DNA of 64,000 nt from Anthonomus grandis grandis (taxonomy: Eukaryota; Arthropoda; Insecta; Coleoptera; Curculionidae): NCBI RefSeq assembly GCF_022605725.1, contig NC_065550.1:9672001-9736000 (forward strand), in the 5' to 3' direction. A program made the translations under genes and the position numbers. The notes beneath the pieces are model-generated. The model was not told the origin of the DNA. It made no database searches and saw nothing but the letters and a program-made list of their open reading frames with translations. Of the stretch, positions 53,252 to 64,000 are shown in pieces (position 1 is the first letter of the stretch; each line of letters opens with the position of its first letter).

Positions 53252-56200
53252 TTAAAATACCTGGATTCGATCATTACCGAAATCCATAAGATGGATGTGA
53301 CCTTCAGGGTCAAGAGCTGCGGCACAAGGACGGTCAAACTCCGCTGGTTCTTTTTTACCTTGCCGTCCCACCATCCACATAAATTCACCCTTTTCATTAA
53401 AGACCTAAAGAAATGTTGGTTAGTTGTATTTACTTAAATTGAAATTTACAACTATTTACTTGAAAACGATAATTTCGGGAGTCAGTAACCACAAACCATC
53501 CCCTATCATCACAAACTACGCCTTGCGGCCTATTAAATTGTCCTCTTTCTTTTCCTTCTTTTCCAATAAATCTCATATTGTTTGTGTATCTGTCGATTAA
53601 GATTACTCTGTGCTTATTAAAATCGGTCATTATGATATTGCCCATAGGATCGAATGTCACACCCCTAGGAGTGTCCATGATTTCAGTAATCCGTTCTATG
53701 CCCCATTTTGTTATGAAGATACCGTCCCATCGAAACATTTGAAGGCGGTGGTTTCTGGCATCTGATACCAAAATGTTTCCCTCGCCGTCACAGGCTACAT
53801 CCCACGGATACATGAATTGGCCTATTCGTGATCCTAAATATGACGATAATTTTGAATTGGCATAAAAACGCAGTGTTATATACGATAATCCTATTCTTAT
53901 TTCATAAACTCAGTTAAGTTTTAAATGTTATTATATAAATATTTTCTATGTAAATTCTACTTTCGTCATAATATAATTTATTCGACTTAAATGAAACTTT
54001 CTTTACCTTTTTCCCCAAAAGTAAATAAAAAGTCTCCATACATATTGAAAACTTGGATCCTGTGATTGTCTTTATCAACAACAATTATGTTATCATTAAT
54101 TGGACTAACGGCAACTGAAGAAGGCCTATCAAACTGACCGATCTGGCTTCCCTGTGAGCCAAAATGAAAAAGATACTTTCCTTCACAATCAAAAACCTGA
54201 AAATTCAAGATTATGTTAATTTTGCTTAAATATCTTAATAATTATCAAATTACCTGAACTCGGTCATTGCTCCTATCTGCAACGATCATCTGTCCGAATC
54301 GATTGATAGCCAAACCCCATGGTCGGGACAGATATCCGGGGAGTACTCCATTTTCGCCCCATACGAGTTTGGGCATTCTGCCGAAATCCTTTATTGTCAC
54401 AGTGTCACGACATCCATAGATTGGACGGGATTTTGTAATTAGTGAAGGTTTGGGAGCTGACACTAAAAAAAAGTAACATGGTAAAGTAGTACATTATTCA
54501 ATAAAAAATATTTCTTCGTAATATTTGATTAATGTTGGAAGATAAGTAAAAATGAAAAAAGTAACGGTAAAATTCAAAATGCTGGCTAGAAGTCTTAAAA
54601 AAACTGAAAAAAATGGTTCTCTTATAAACATAATTAAAGGTTAAATACGAACCACAAAAGCCACGCTTTTGTTTTGGATCCGAATACATTACACATACAC
54701 TCATAAATATGTGTAGATACACCATTTATAAACCTAACGATAACCTTTTGAAGAAAATTATTATTTCACATAGTTTAGGAAGTAGTTTCAAACTTTTTCG
54801 TAAAAAAAACCAAAGTTTTACTCCTTGGTTAAGTACGGAATTAATAATGTGTAATCGATATTTTAACTGAATTCTTGAATTCATAATTTAAACAAAAAAT
54901 CTACCAACATCTGAATATTTCATACACGAGTTAAAAAACTATTGATCGGAAATACATGTCCTGTTGGCTTTTTATTGAATAATTAGATAAGAACATTGAA
55001 TCCTTTCTTGCTAATCCAATCGTGTCTTACAAATGTTAGTCTCCTAAATACATATCCGTTTACACTGGAAGGATCCGAAAAACATTCTTTTTTGTACTTA
55101 GTAAATGTAGCGGAAATCAGAACCTATATTTAGAATTCTTCTGAAATTAAAGATTTTTTTATATTAACTTTAATGAGAACTCTCAAGTTTAATAAGAGAT
55201 TGGATAATATGTAGACCATCAGACATGTTAATTACCATTTTAAGCCGTACTCCGGTAAACTAGAAGTTCTAGAGCTGATTATACAAATTGGTTGCTCACT
55301 CGTGTTTGTGATCCTTTACGTATATAATTTTTTCTCTTTCTTTAGTTTTCTGGTTGTTTAGTGCGTCTGGTTTAGTTCTCTGAAGAAGCCAATAAGCAAA
55401 AAACGTGTCAAAAAGTACCAACCTCGTCTTTCCTCTGCTTTCTGACTGACGGAATATCCCTATATTTTTTATTATTTAACTTTTCGTGCTAACGTTCTTT
55501 ATTGACTCCTATTAAGGTTGTATCACACAGGTTGTGCGTGCTTCCCTGGTGTAGATATATAGATATATTTTATTCCTGATAGTTTTTATTCCCAAACTAG
55601 AGGTAGTGCAGCTTGTTATATAAATTCGTTATTATCGCCTGTTTGTGATCCCTCAGATATTTCATATTTTTCCTTTAGTTTTTTGGTTGCCTTGCCTTGA
55701 AGACGCCAATAATAAAATTATGTGTCAGCAAATAGCAATTTTTTTTGCTGACTGACAAAACGTCCCGATAAATATATATATTTTTGTTATTTAACTTTCT
55801 ATGCTAACCTCCTTTCAAATAAAAAGTATTAATTTATTACTTAATGATTAGCTTTACTGGTAGTGTTTAATGATATATTTAACTTTAGAAGTCTGATGGG
55901 GCATAGGAAATTTTGCGGTTTATAATTTTTTTTCGGCGTAAGTAATAATATTTTTTTAGATGTTTCATTTCTACCCACTGATTCAGTTGTAAATAACTTT
56001 AAGACGATGCAAGTGACATCTGTCAACAACCGTTTTTTTTTCGAAACAGTCGTTGACTGGCGAGGTGAAAAAACGTTTGCTAAATATATATTAGTAATCG
56101 AACTTACTAGTAGTGGTATAGTCACTTTTTTATACCTCGTCTTTTTTTCCTAATATAACGGCTGCAGTAATAGGTTCTATGATTCATCTATATGCTTTAC

Positions 56201-59200
56201 CATTCTTCGACGGGTCATGAATACCAAATTCAAGACACACCTATGAATTGTCATGTATTTTGACAATAAAATCATTGACAGTATTTTAATCTATATTTTG
56301 ATAACTATCGACTAATTAGCTTGTATTAAGGGGAAGGATAAATAAAATATAAATTAAAGGATTATATTTTAAAGGCAAAGTTTAAGTTAATGAGAATGGG
56401 AGTTCAGAGGATTCAAAGAATTAAAAAACAAGTTACTTCTGAACTGGTTTGTTCGTTGATACTAAAAAAATCAGGTGATTTTATTGCCTTATTAATTTGC
56501 CTTATTAAATGCTAGGATTTCCAGCTCCAATCCCTTTCGACAAGCATGTAGCACCTCAGTATCCGCTACAGGTTCACACTTATATTGATTAGTTTTAATA
56601 ATGTGAGGAAAGGAGAAGAAGTATTACAAAATAAACCTCTTTAAATTGGTTTCTATTCATTTAATATGTTCTTTTACAGGAGTTTTATTTCTTCTTCCAC
56701 TTGACCGATGTAGCACACTTTATAGTCTGGATAAGAACATTTTAGTCTGTAACTCCAAATCTGTGTCACTCACAGGAATCTTGTCTTTGCTTTGACAAGG
56801 AATTTGAGGTGCTGATAAACTTTTAATTTTCAACAATAATTTCTCTGATATCTTTTAGCTACCTGATTTGATATTTTATTTTAAAATTTGATACTACAGT
56901 ATACGACTACTTTAGTGTCTTTAGTTAATCAAAATAAATTAGTAAATAAGATTTTTTATTTACAAATTTATCTTGATGTTTTGAATATATATTGTTAATG
57001 GTGTTATGAGAATATCCGTTATTTCTATTTGATAAATTTCTGAAAGTTGTTTAAAGAAAGAGGAATGTTAAAAAGTCTGCGAAACAATTTATTAAATGCA
57101 GCAAATTTTTAGTTAATAGATAATTGGAAGAAAAGTAAATTACACTGTTGCTGCAGGTTTTTTATCCATCTCGAATTCAAGTAAATTAGTACTTAATCTT
57201 TTGATCAATAAATCAAGAAAGGGTGAAGAACCTTAATTTTTTTTCATATCTAAACTTATAAATAGAGCTGTGAAAAGAGAGAGAGAAACAGCGTCTTTAC
57301 AAAGTCCTGGAAGTCATCTTCAGATCCGGTATAAATTGTAAAAATACATTCCACGTAACTGTACCAACACTTTATGAACTTTTTTAAAGAAAGTTATACT
57401 GAGATATTCTTCTCAAGAAAGAGTATGACACTCTTGAAAGGAATGGAGACAAATTGGAATCTATATTTTGGAATAAATTTTATCTTAAATCAGTAAAAAG
57501 TGATTTGATGTTTATTCAACATTTAATTTATAATTTGCCAAAAATTTTGACGTTTTTTTACGCACTAGTGCGAAAAGTAATTTGGTATTTTTAATTTTTT
57601 TAAATATTTTCTTTGGTAATAAAACAAATTTAGTATGTTACACGTGTGTAAAATCTCCCTTTTTTATTCATGGGAATTGTCGCATGAGCCGTAGGCGAAT
57701 GCACTGTAGGGAATTTCCAGTGGCGAAGCGTGAACTTTTTTTTCGGGTAGACAAACAATAAAAATTGTTAATTAGAAAAAATGTGTATTCAATATTATTC
57801 ACTTTAAAGAAATACAGAATGAAAGCGCATGAAATATTAACTCAAAGAGAAAAATTATGTAGTGATATAAAAAAGAAATAAATAATTACTACTAGCATAA
57901 AAAGATAGATAGATAAAAATAAATACTACTTACAAAAAAACACTAACTAACATAAACTAAAAACTAACTAAAATACAATTGCCAATATCGAACAGTCGTT
58001 CATAAATAACCACTAAAAAAACCTTTTCTATACACCCAAAAACAAAAATACTAATTATTAAATTACTATAGCACGCGCCCCCACCAATTGCAGACAAAAC
58101 TGAAGATGTATTGCGGCCGACCAGATCAAGCGTGTCCATAAACAATAACCCTCAACAGCATAATAAAATAGCTGGTCGACTTCGATAGACAAAAGCTCGA
58201 ATGTCTTCCCCGCGAGTAAATTTTGCATGCGAAATAGGCTGAATGCGGCCGGACCTCTGTAGCCTGCTTGATGCGTATTTGGTTCGATATGCTCCAAATT
58301 TCGGAAGACAAATATCAATGTGTCTTCCTGGGGCTCGTATACATTAATTATCAGTTAAAATTATAGCCCTGTATTTTTATCTTAACCGGTGCGGCAGGCG
58401 GGGCGCGCCTTCGGATCAATCATGTTTAGATACTATATAATAATAGTAAGGATGAAAACATCTTGTCGAACTTGCATTGTCTTATTTATTTAATGTAACA
58501 CGACGTTTCGGTTGTGTCGTGTTATTTTTTTTAAATTTAAATTTAACAATTACATGAAATAATTACGTCATAAATTAATGACAAATAACTGGATAATTTT
58601 GGGTAGACAGTGTCTACCTTGTCTACTCGTACGCTTCGCCACTGGGAATTTCTCATTTATAAAAAAAGGATCATTTTACACACTTGTTACATAAATAAAT
58701 ATTGCCTGTTATATACAACTAACAAGACTATTGGTTTCAGTAGGACAAACACTCTACGATAGCTTTGATAATTTAAGATGGCTTCCAAAACCTTTGGATC
58801 ATACTCCTTTGGACTCTAGACTTCTTTCTTTGAGGGTATTCTTTATTAAAGAAACAGTTTGCGCCAATAAGGTTTAAGATCTGGATCACCTTAAAAATAA
58901 TATTTTAAGAGAAATTTAAATAATTTATTTAATTATTATTTAAGTCCTAGTTACATAAATACATTTTTATTTGTTTTTTTTTTAGTTCCTACCTTTTTAA
59001 AAGGAACTATTTTTTGCTTCATCTTATATAACCATCTAGGGAAATGAACAAGAAATCTCTTCAAACAAATAACTTTAACTAGCTCGTTAAACAAGTTGCT
59101 GTATTTACACTTGGGAGTAAAGAAAATCATTTATTAAGAAATACTCAGAGCCCATTAAGCTTTTCAGCCATAATCAGCCTCAACTAATATGTAGAAAATT

Positions 59201-61762
59201 AATATTAAGATAATTCAATGGATTGGAAACTATTTAAAAAAATAGGACAAAATAATTTGGAAAATCACTTCTACTAAACAAAAATAATAAAGTTTCACTC
59301 TATCTTACGCGAATTCCTTTTTTTGGTAAGTATAAGTTTTTCTTTATATGTGTACTAAATTTGAACAGCATCTATAAAGGCTTCAAGATAATCTTTAACA
59401 CTTGTATCTTATTACTTATTTTGTAACTCTCCAAATCCTCAATTCTTTGTCATAAGTATCTAAAAATAAGTTATTATTGCATGTAGTACATTACGTAGTC
59501 TACATATTAGTTAAGTAAAATTAAAATTAAAAGCTGGTGAATATAAAATATTTGTCACAAACATTGCGAGAATACCGTACTTATAAAATGTTGACTACTC
59601 AGATACAAAAGTACGCGTTGAGACTAATAACTCTTAATCTAGAATCTTTTGAGGTATATTCTTCTTTTAAATTTCACATTCATTCAGGTGATGATCCTTG
59701 ATCTTACTAATTACTTATTGTATTATTTTAGTAATGTGAATATAAATTATATTATAAACTTACCTGTGCAATCTATGTAAAGTAAAGGTTGTTTACAAAG
59801 CATATTAGTTATAGGACTGGAGGACACGATAAGTTGACCTAAATAAATACTGTGAATATGAATATTGGTCGGTTCTGTAAACATAAATCCAATGTCATCA
59901 CGTGGACCTATCTGAATTCCTAATATTATAACAAAATAAACATTAATTAGTATGTCTTTGAATTATTCTAAATTAATTCCCTACCAAGATTCCTAGCTTG
60001 TATTACTTCATTATAAGCTTGATAATTTGCAGCCATTTTCCTAAATGCATTGAAATGAGTAACAGGATCGTTCATAAGGTCCGAGGCGCGAGCTAACCTC
60101 GAGTAACATAATCGAATATTCTCCATTTGGAAATTGATGAGCGTTTGCTTTACTTGCTTGGCCTGTTCCAGACTTTGTAAGATCTCATCCTGTCTTCTCT
60201 CTATATCTGTGATAATTCTACAAAGTGTGTGGTACGGTAAACATATTTGTTAATAGGATAAGCATTGCAAAACAAACCTTTTAACAGAATGCTTTACTTT
60301 AGAGGTAACCTCATGGGCCCTAAAGTTGATGTAGTCAGACATGCCTTGCAAGTTATCTAGTGATTGACGTAAAATAACATTTACTTGTTTAATTTGCCCA
60401 TTAATATCGTGTGACATTTGTGCCACTTTTTGAACAGCTTCTGTGATGTAAATTAATGGGTGTTCTGTAATCGAGTTTTAAAATACGATATAGTATTTGT
60501 ATCGATAATGGAAATAAAAAATACTTACCATCATGCATATTCGTAATGCACATACTGCAGACAGGTATCATACATTCATTACAAAAAAATACAAATTCGC
60601 ATTTATGCAAATCGCAAATTCCCCATTCAAAACGAAAAGGAAAAACTATGTTTGATGGGCTAATTAGCTGACCTTCTTCTTCTTTTGCATTAAAATCTTC
60701 TTCCCCGTTCGTTGCAAGTGAATCAGCACGCTTTTGCTGGTTCACTGATGGTGAAGATAAGCTGTGCTGGTTCGCTGATTTTGCTGATGGTGGAGATAAG
60801 CTGGAGCGAGGAGTAAGAACTTCAGAATAATAGGACTGGGGAGAAGAGGCATTAAAAATTCCGTTATTAGAATTTATGTTGATTGAGACCGATATTGAAC
60901 TAAGCTGCAATTAAATGATAAATATATAAAATGCTAGAAAAATACAATAATTATCTTACCGTAGTTTGTATAGAAACTATGCTTTCATCGCTGGATCGTC
61001 TACTTTCAGTTGGGCTTGGTAAATTAATAGAGGAAGTTCTGGATGAGTCACGTGAAGATTCACCATTAGATCTTCGGCCCGCTCCCACTACGCGTGATAA
61101 CGCATAGTTAGTAATACTACTATGATCTGATTGGTTACTGGTGGGTACTGAGTCGTTGTTTGATTCTCTAGATGTGGACGGTTCTGAATCTGAGATAACA
61201 GTTGGCGATAGTCTATCTGCCAAAGTATCAAAATTGTAAATATGATGAGTGTTCGTAGTTCTGTGTGCAAACACACATTTTTCGCACATGAATGTATTGC
61301 ACTCGTAACACTTTGCACTAGCCTTATCCATTTGATGGCATATTGAACAATCCTGTGTAAGAAAAAATTGGAAATTATCAAATTTAATTTAATATAGGAT
61401 TAAGAACTTACCACAAAAAAACCTTTAAAGAAAGAATCACCAAACAACTCATAACATTTTAATTGATTATTGTCTATCGGAAGACTTTGTTGCGAATTTT
61501 TAGGGTGAACCTCGCTTTGCGAATTAGGCAGTCGTGAAGATGGTAAGTTACATTGATCGAGTGGAGTTTCAGAACCTGAAACTAAGAACCCGAAAGTTAA
61601 GACTACAAATCTTAGTGCGTACTTTAAGTACTTACCTAATTCTTCAATTTGATTGTCGCTTATCTTGTGCAAAGAAAGATGTTGATTGGCACCGGCATCT
61701 CCGTGAGCTTGCGCTGTTAGTGGATTTGTGTTTGGTATCGATGAAGATGGGGAAAAAACCAT
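53252..61762 (-). CDS. wech: TRIM71/LIN-41/Wech-family B-box-NHL protein, 11 coding exons, 853 aa
   Basis: Coding exons: 61,636-61,762; 61,412-61,575; 60,960-61,352; 60,529-60,904; 60,278-60,464; 59,985-60,217; 59,764-59,919; 54,254-54,462; 54,007-54,196; 53,460-53,833; 53,252-53,404. All borders are GT/AG and in phase; the sum is 853 codons and a stop. Residues 98-140 are an atypical B-box (CSIC, CYEC, CEKC, H). A Ser-rich stretch follows, then a canonical B-box 2 at about 320-352 (CDLH, CNEC, CSMC, H) and a coiled coil at about 355-490. Six NHL repeats (about 565-853) include LSRPWGLAIN, DKDNHRIQVF and MYPWDVACDGEGNILVSD, closest in order and wording to TRIM71/LIN-41. There is no RING and no recognisable filamin repeat. 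The family binds mRNA through NHL; fly Wech also links integrin to ILK. No lesions are seen. Exons 7 and 8 are separated by a 5.3 kb intron. Confidence 0.92.
55320..55540 (+). repeat. PLE-like repeat, copy 2 of 3, in intron of the TRIM-NHL gene
   Basis: It contains CTGAAGA-AGCC-AATA-AGC-AAAAAAC-GTGTC at about 55,380-55,412. This is the hammerhead-like order with the first core box intact and the second (GAAA) mutated. The block CTTTCTGACTGACGG and AACTTTTCGTGCTAACGTTC follow, as in the other copies. Confidence 0.65.
55600..55830 (+). repeat. PLE-like repeat, copy 3 of 3, direct neighbour of copy 2
   Basis: Same order of blocks: TTGAAGA-CGCC-AATAAT, GTGTC, then GCTGACTGAC and AACTTTCTATGCTAACCTCC. 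Both core boxes are damaged. Copies 2 and 3 lie in the same direction about 310 bp apart, as solo pseudo-LTRs of a tandem PLE would. Confidence 0.6.
57718..58644. mobile_element. Non-autonomous hAT element, 927 bp
   Basis: Ends CAGTGGCGAAGCGT at 57,718 and the inverse ending CGCTTCGCCACTG at 58,644 fit the hAT terminal consensus. The 8 bp duplication GGAATTTC flanks both sides exactly (57,710-57,717 and 58,645-58,652). The inverted similarity continues through GGGTAGACAA. The GC-rich interior 58,075-58,330 carries short minus-strand frames without hAT transposase motifs. It lies in the 5.3 kb intron of the TRIM-NHL gene. Confidence 0.9.
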
Positions 61763-61838
61763 CTTGATTTGATGTTGAGTGTATAATTGGGGTAATATGA
61801 TGCGGTGTTGAAACTTTGTTGTTAAATTAACAGTGAAT
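61763..61838 (-). promoter_or_regulatory. 5' UTR of the TRIM-NHL gene with upstream splice acceptor
   Basis: On the minus strand a pyrimidine-rich tract ends in TTTTATTTTAG just above 61,838. The 76 bases that follow lead without an ATG into the start codon at 61,762. This looks like the acceptor of a 5' UTR intron, so the transcription start lies further up, beyond 61,840. Confidence 0.6.
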
Positions 61839-63059
61839 CTAAAATAAAAGCAAATAAAACCATTATAAATATATTAAGAAGTTGATATAATGAAAGTAGT
61901 GGGTGAAATTCAGGTTAAGGCTCTTTAGCAATAACTTACTTTGCTAAATAGGCGAATAAATGTTACTAGGAACTTGTTCCATCAACCGGAATTTAGAAAC
62001 TTAAAAATAGTCTTTACTTAACTACGAAAATTCAACACATTTTTCTGAAATTTATGAAACTATCAAATGGGTGACATTCAGTTTTGACATATTATTTAAG
62101 TAGTGTTTCAAATCAATTTTAGTAAAATGCTATTTTATGCACTGTAATCACTATATTATAATAGACAAAGATAAAACGAGAAATCTAGATTCAATTTAAA
62201 TTATATAGTTAAAGTATTGTTATGAAGTTTAATTTATTTAAAAATATAAAGAAAACTTTTGATAGGATTCGAAAATTTTAAATTGCATATACCGTCTGCG
62301 TATTAAAGATATTTTGTATAGCCATAAAATGTTCAAACAATCTTATACCGTTTGAAAACGTATTAAAATTATCATGAGGGTCTCGGTCAATAACAATAAA
62401 AGTACACCCAAAACCAATTCTTTTCCTATAACAGTACCCCTTAACAAAATAATAGAATATTAGGCAATCAACTTGGGCCCTATTGCATTGACTACTTCCA
62501 CCCTCATAAGTATTTTGGCAACGCCGAAGACACGTTGACCTTCCATCCTATGAACCTATCCTTTTTTTGTTTGTGGAACAGCGGTACCTTTATTTCGGTT
62601 GGGTTAGGTTGGGTTGGATTCCCCCAAAAAAATATTAGATTACTATTAAAAACTAAATCTTTTAAGATACTATAATATAGCTAAAGATTTCTCAAAGAAT
62701 GAGATTAAACCTGCTAAGCACAAAATAATATAAGCTATAAGAGAAGCTACAAAATTTTGAATTAACGTCCGATAAAGGACCTGACACATCAGTATGGCCG
62801 TAGTATGTAGAAATTTATGTATGTAGTTATGTATGTAGAAAAAGGGATGCCTTTGAAAATAAGGCAAATGCTATAAATAAATAGTGAGAGATGGAGATAG
62901 GGTATAACCCTCACCTAAAGAACTTAATTTATAGTTAAAGTTAAAAATATTATTAGCGAGGGATTACAGAGGTGCAGAACAATACGTAAAGCGTAACAAT
63001 ACGTAAATGCGTAAGTATATTCTCATCATTTTTGTAAATATAGGTAACAAATCCAAAAA
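61839..63059. other. Upstream region of the TRIM-NHL gene
   Basis: No coding region is recognised. A short run of GGTTGGGTTAGGTTGGG at 62,597-62,613 resembles telomere repeat units but is only about two units long. The promoter of the TRIM-NHL gene should lie here, since its 5' UTR is spliced. Confidence 0.4.
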
Positions 63060-63470
63060 TTATGTATACAGGGTGTTTTAAATTCGACCCTCAACATGGA
63101 GACCTCGGTATCTATAAGGTATACAAAGATGGTTAAATTGGGGCAATTGAGGCACAAGTTGAGAATTTTTGAACAATATACAATTTAAAAAAAATAAAAA
63201 TGCCGAATGGTTCAAAGATATTTAAAAAAAATACGAAATTTTGAAAGATCGTTTTAATTTTTTTCGAGTTTATTTCTTACACGATTTTGAAATAATTTGC
63301 ACATTTGCGTTACTACTTTTTTTGTGCTATATGATGGTGTTTTTAGATTTTCAATACGACGTGTCGTCTTTTGCCAACCATCATCAACTTTGTTTTTTCT
63401 TATAGGCGCTATATTCGGTTCTTGCATTTTTAAAATCTTTGCAAAATTTCCTATTTACCGATGCATCATA
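63060..63470 (+). repeat. Dispersed copy of the 13-14.6 kb tandem-array family
   Basis: It starts with TATACAGGGTGTTTTAAATT and contains TTTTCAATACGACGTGTCGTC, CATCATCAACTTTGTTTTTTC and GGCGCTATATT, matching the array units at 13,860-13,960 and the 14,530-14,640 copy. It is more diverged and lacks the GC-rich end block. Open frames on it are by-products of the repeat. Confidence 0.7.
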
Positions 63471-64000
63471 AGTAATATTTTTTATTTTTAAAAACCTGAA
63501 TTTCTGAAAAAAACTAAATTTGTCGGGGTAGGCTATGCTTAAACTGGCAAGACAATATTTAAACTGTCAATAAACATTATACGTTAGACAGAAATACTAG
63601 CAATACAATACCGTAGTGGTGCAGACACATTACTTCAGAGTTACGTCCTTATAATTTGAAGTCATTTTCCATTTTATTTTACAAAATTACGTTAAATACC
63701 TGAAAGACAGAAAATTACGCAAAATTATTGGAAAATATAAAAAAAAATGATTGAAATCCCTGGAAGGCGTAAGAATTTCATTCAAATTAATCCAGTTTTT
63801 TGGAAAATACAAAATTACGCTAAGTAATAAGTTTGTCTGCTTATATATGTCTTTATTCAGCAAATGTTACAATAATACCTATTTCCTTACAAAGGCGAAG
63901 ATTAGCTACAAACTACTCCTAAACTGGAAAAAAATTAAAAGAAAAGTGATTTGAAATACCTGGAAGTCATGGAAAATAATTCCAAAGTCTCGGAATAAAA
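63471..64000. other. Gene-free end of the window
   Basis: The sequence is AT-rich with partial internal repetition: GAAA(A/T)CCTGGAA(A)G-type and AAAATTACG(C/T) motifs recur at 63,680-63,980 at irregular spacing. This may be the edge of a decayed satellite or tandem repeat. No coding region is recognised. Confidence 0.35.

Larger units (their letters stand above)
54463..59763 (-). other. Large intron between exons 7 and 8 of the TRIM-NHL gene
   Basis: The donor is at 59,763 and the acceptor at 54,464-54,463, with phase 1 on both sides. It holds two PLE-like repeats and the hAT element. I looked for a phase 1-1 exon encoding a filamin repeat, which sits at this point in vertebrate TRIM71 and LIN-41, and did not see one. 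Otherwise it is AT-rich and featureless. Confidence 0.7.

Noticed and set aside
54498..54725. 75-codon minus-strand frame next to exon 8 as an extra exon of the TRIM-NHL gene
   Set aside because: It does not keep phase 1-1 with the neighbouring exons and shows no filamin-like residues.
62590..62620. GGTTGGGTTAGGTTGGG run resembling insect telomeric (TTAGG)n
   Set aside because: Only about two imperfect units; not an array, and such short GGTT-rich strings are common in insect DNA.
1..64000. CRISPR arrays, bacterial operons or a phage-like system
   Set aside because: Introns, LINEs and Tc1/mariner elements show nuclear eukaryotic DNA; no regularly spaced short repeats with unique spacers were seen.

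Overview
This is eukaryotic DNA, almost certainly from an insect nuclear genome and probably a beetle, although no single feature proves the order. It is very AT-rich, its genes are split by GT-AG introns, and most of the length is old, nested transposons of kinds common in insects. Three host genes can be rebuilt exon by exon, and all three lie on the minus strand. They are ribosomal protein L12 (2,916-3,558; its last exon was not found), the spliceosomal and mRNA-decay protein LSm6 (two exons, 34,649-34,739 and 22,221-22,369, which join to exactly 79 codons plus a stop), and a TRIM-NHL protein of the TRIM71/LIN-41/Wech family (11 coding exons, 53,252-61,762, 853 codons). I see no tRNA, rRNA or CRISPR array.

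Layout. 1-8 kb: RpL12, a divergent promoter region, and a cluster of Penelope-like (PLE) remnants whose pseudo-LTRs carry hammerhead-ribozyme-like motifs. 8.1-10.9 kb: a complete but decayed pogo-like transposon. 11.0-19.7 kb: a minus-strand LINE split by a 5.5 kb inverted-repeat element and by a Tc1 element. The 5.5 kb element contains a tandem array, a P-like element, a MITE and another LINE. 22.2-34.7 kb: LSm6, whose single 12.3 kb intron holds a 2.85 kb mariner-like element with 0.66 kb inverted repeats, two LINEs and a 978 bp foldback element. 34.9-37.2 kb: a 2.1 kb palindrome just upstream of LSm6. 37.8-40.3 kb: LTR-retrotransposon remnants with a split tandem duplication. 40.3-45.0 kb: an R4-type LINE interrupted by a second LINE. 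45-52 kb: PLE and Gypsy scraps, a 1.67 kb Mutator-like element with a 9 bp target duplication, and a truncated LINE with a (TAA)n tail. 53.2-61.8 kb: the TRIM-NHL gene, with a non-autonomous hAT element and PLE-like repeats in its largest intron. 61.8-64 kb: upstream DNA and one further copy of the tandem-array family.

The three genes do not form a pathway; they are ordinary housekeeping and developmental genes separated by transposon-filled DNA. The most notable signals are structural. They are the hammerhead motif at 602-638 with a matching stem I, the multi-level nest at 11-19.7 kb with target duplications for the dated insertions, the long palindrome beside the LSm6 promoter, and the 5.5 kb element with 30 bp perfect ends and an internal tandem array.
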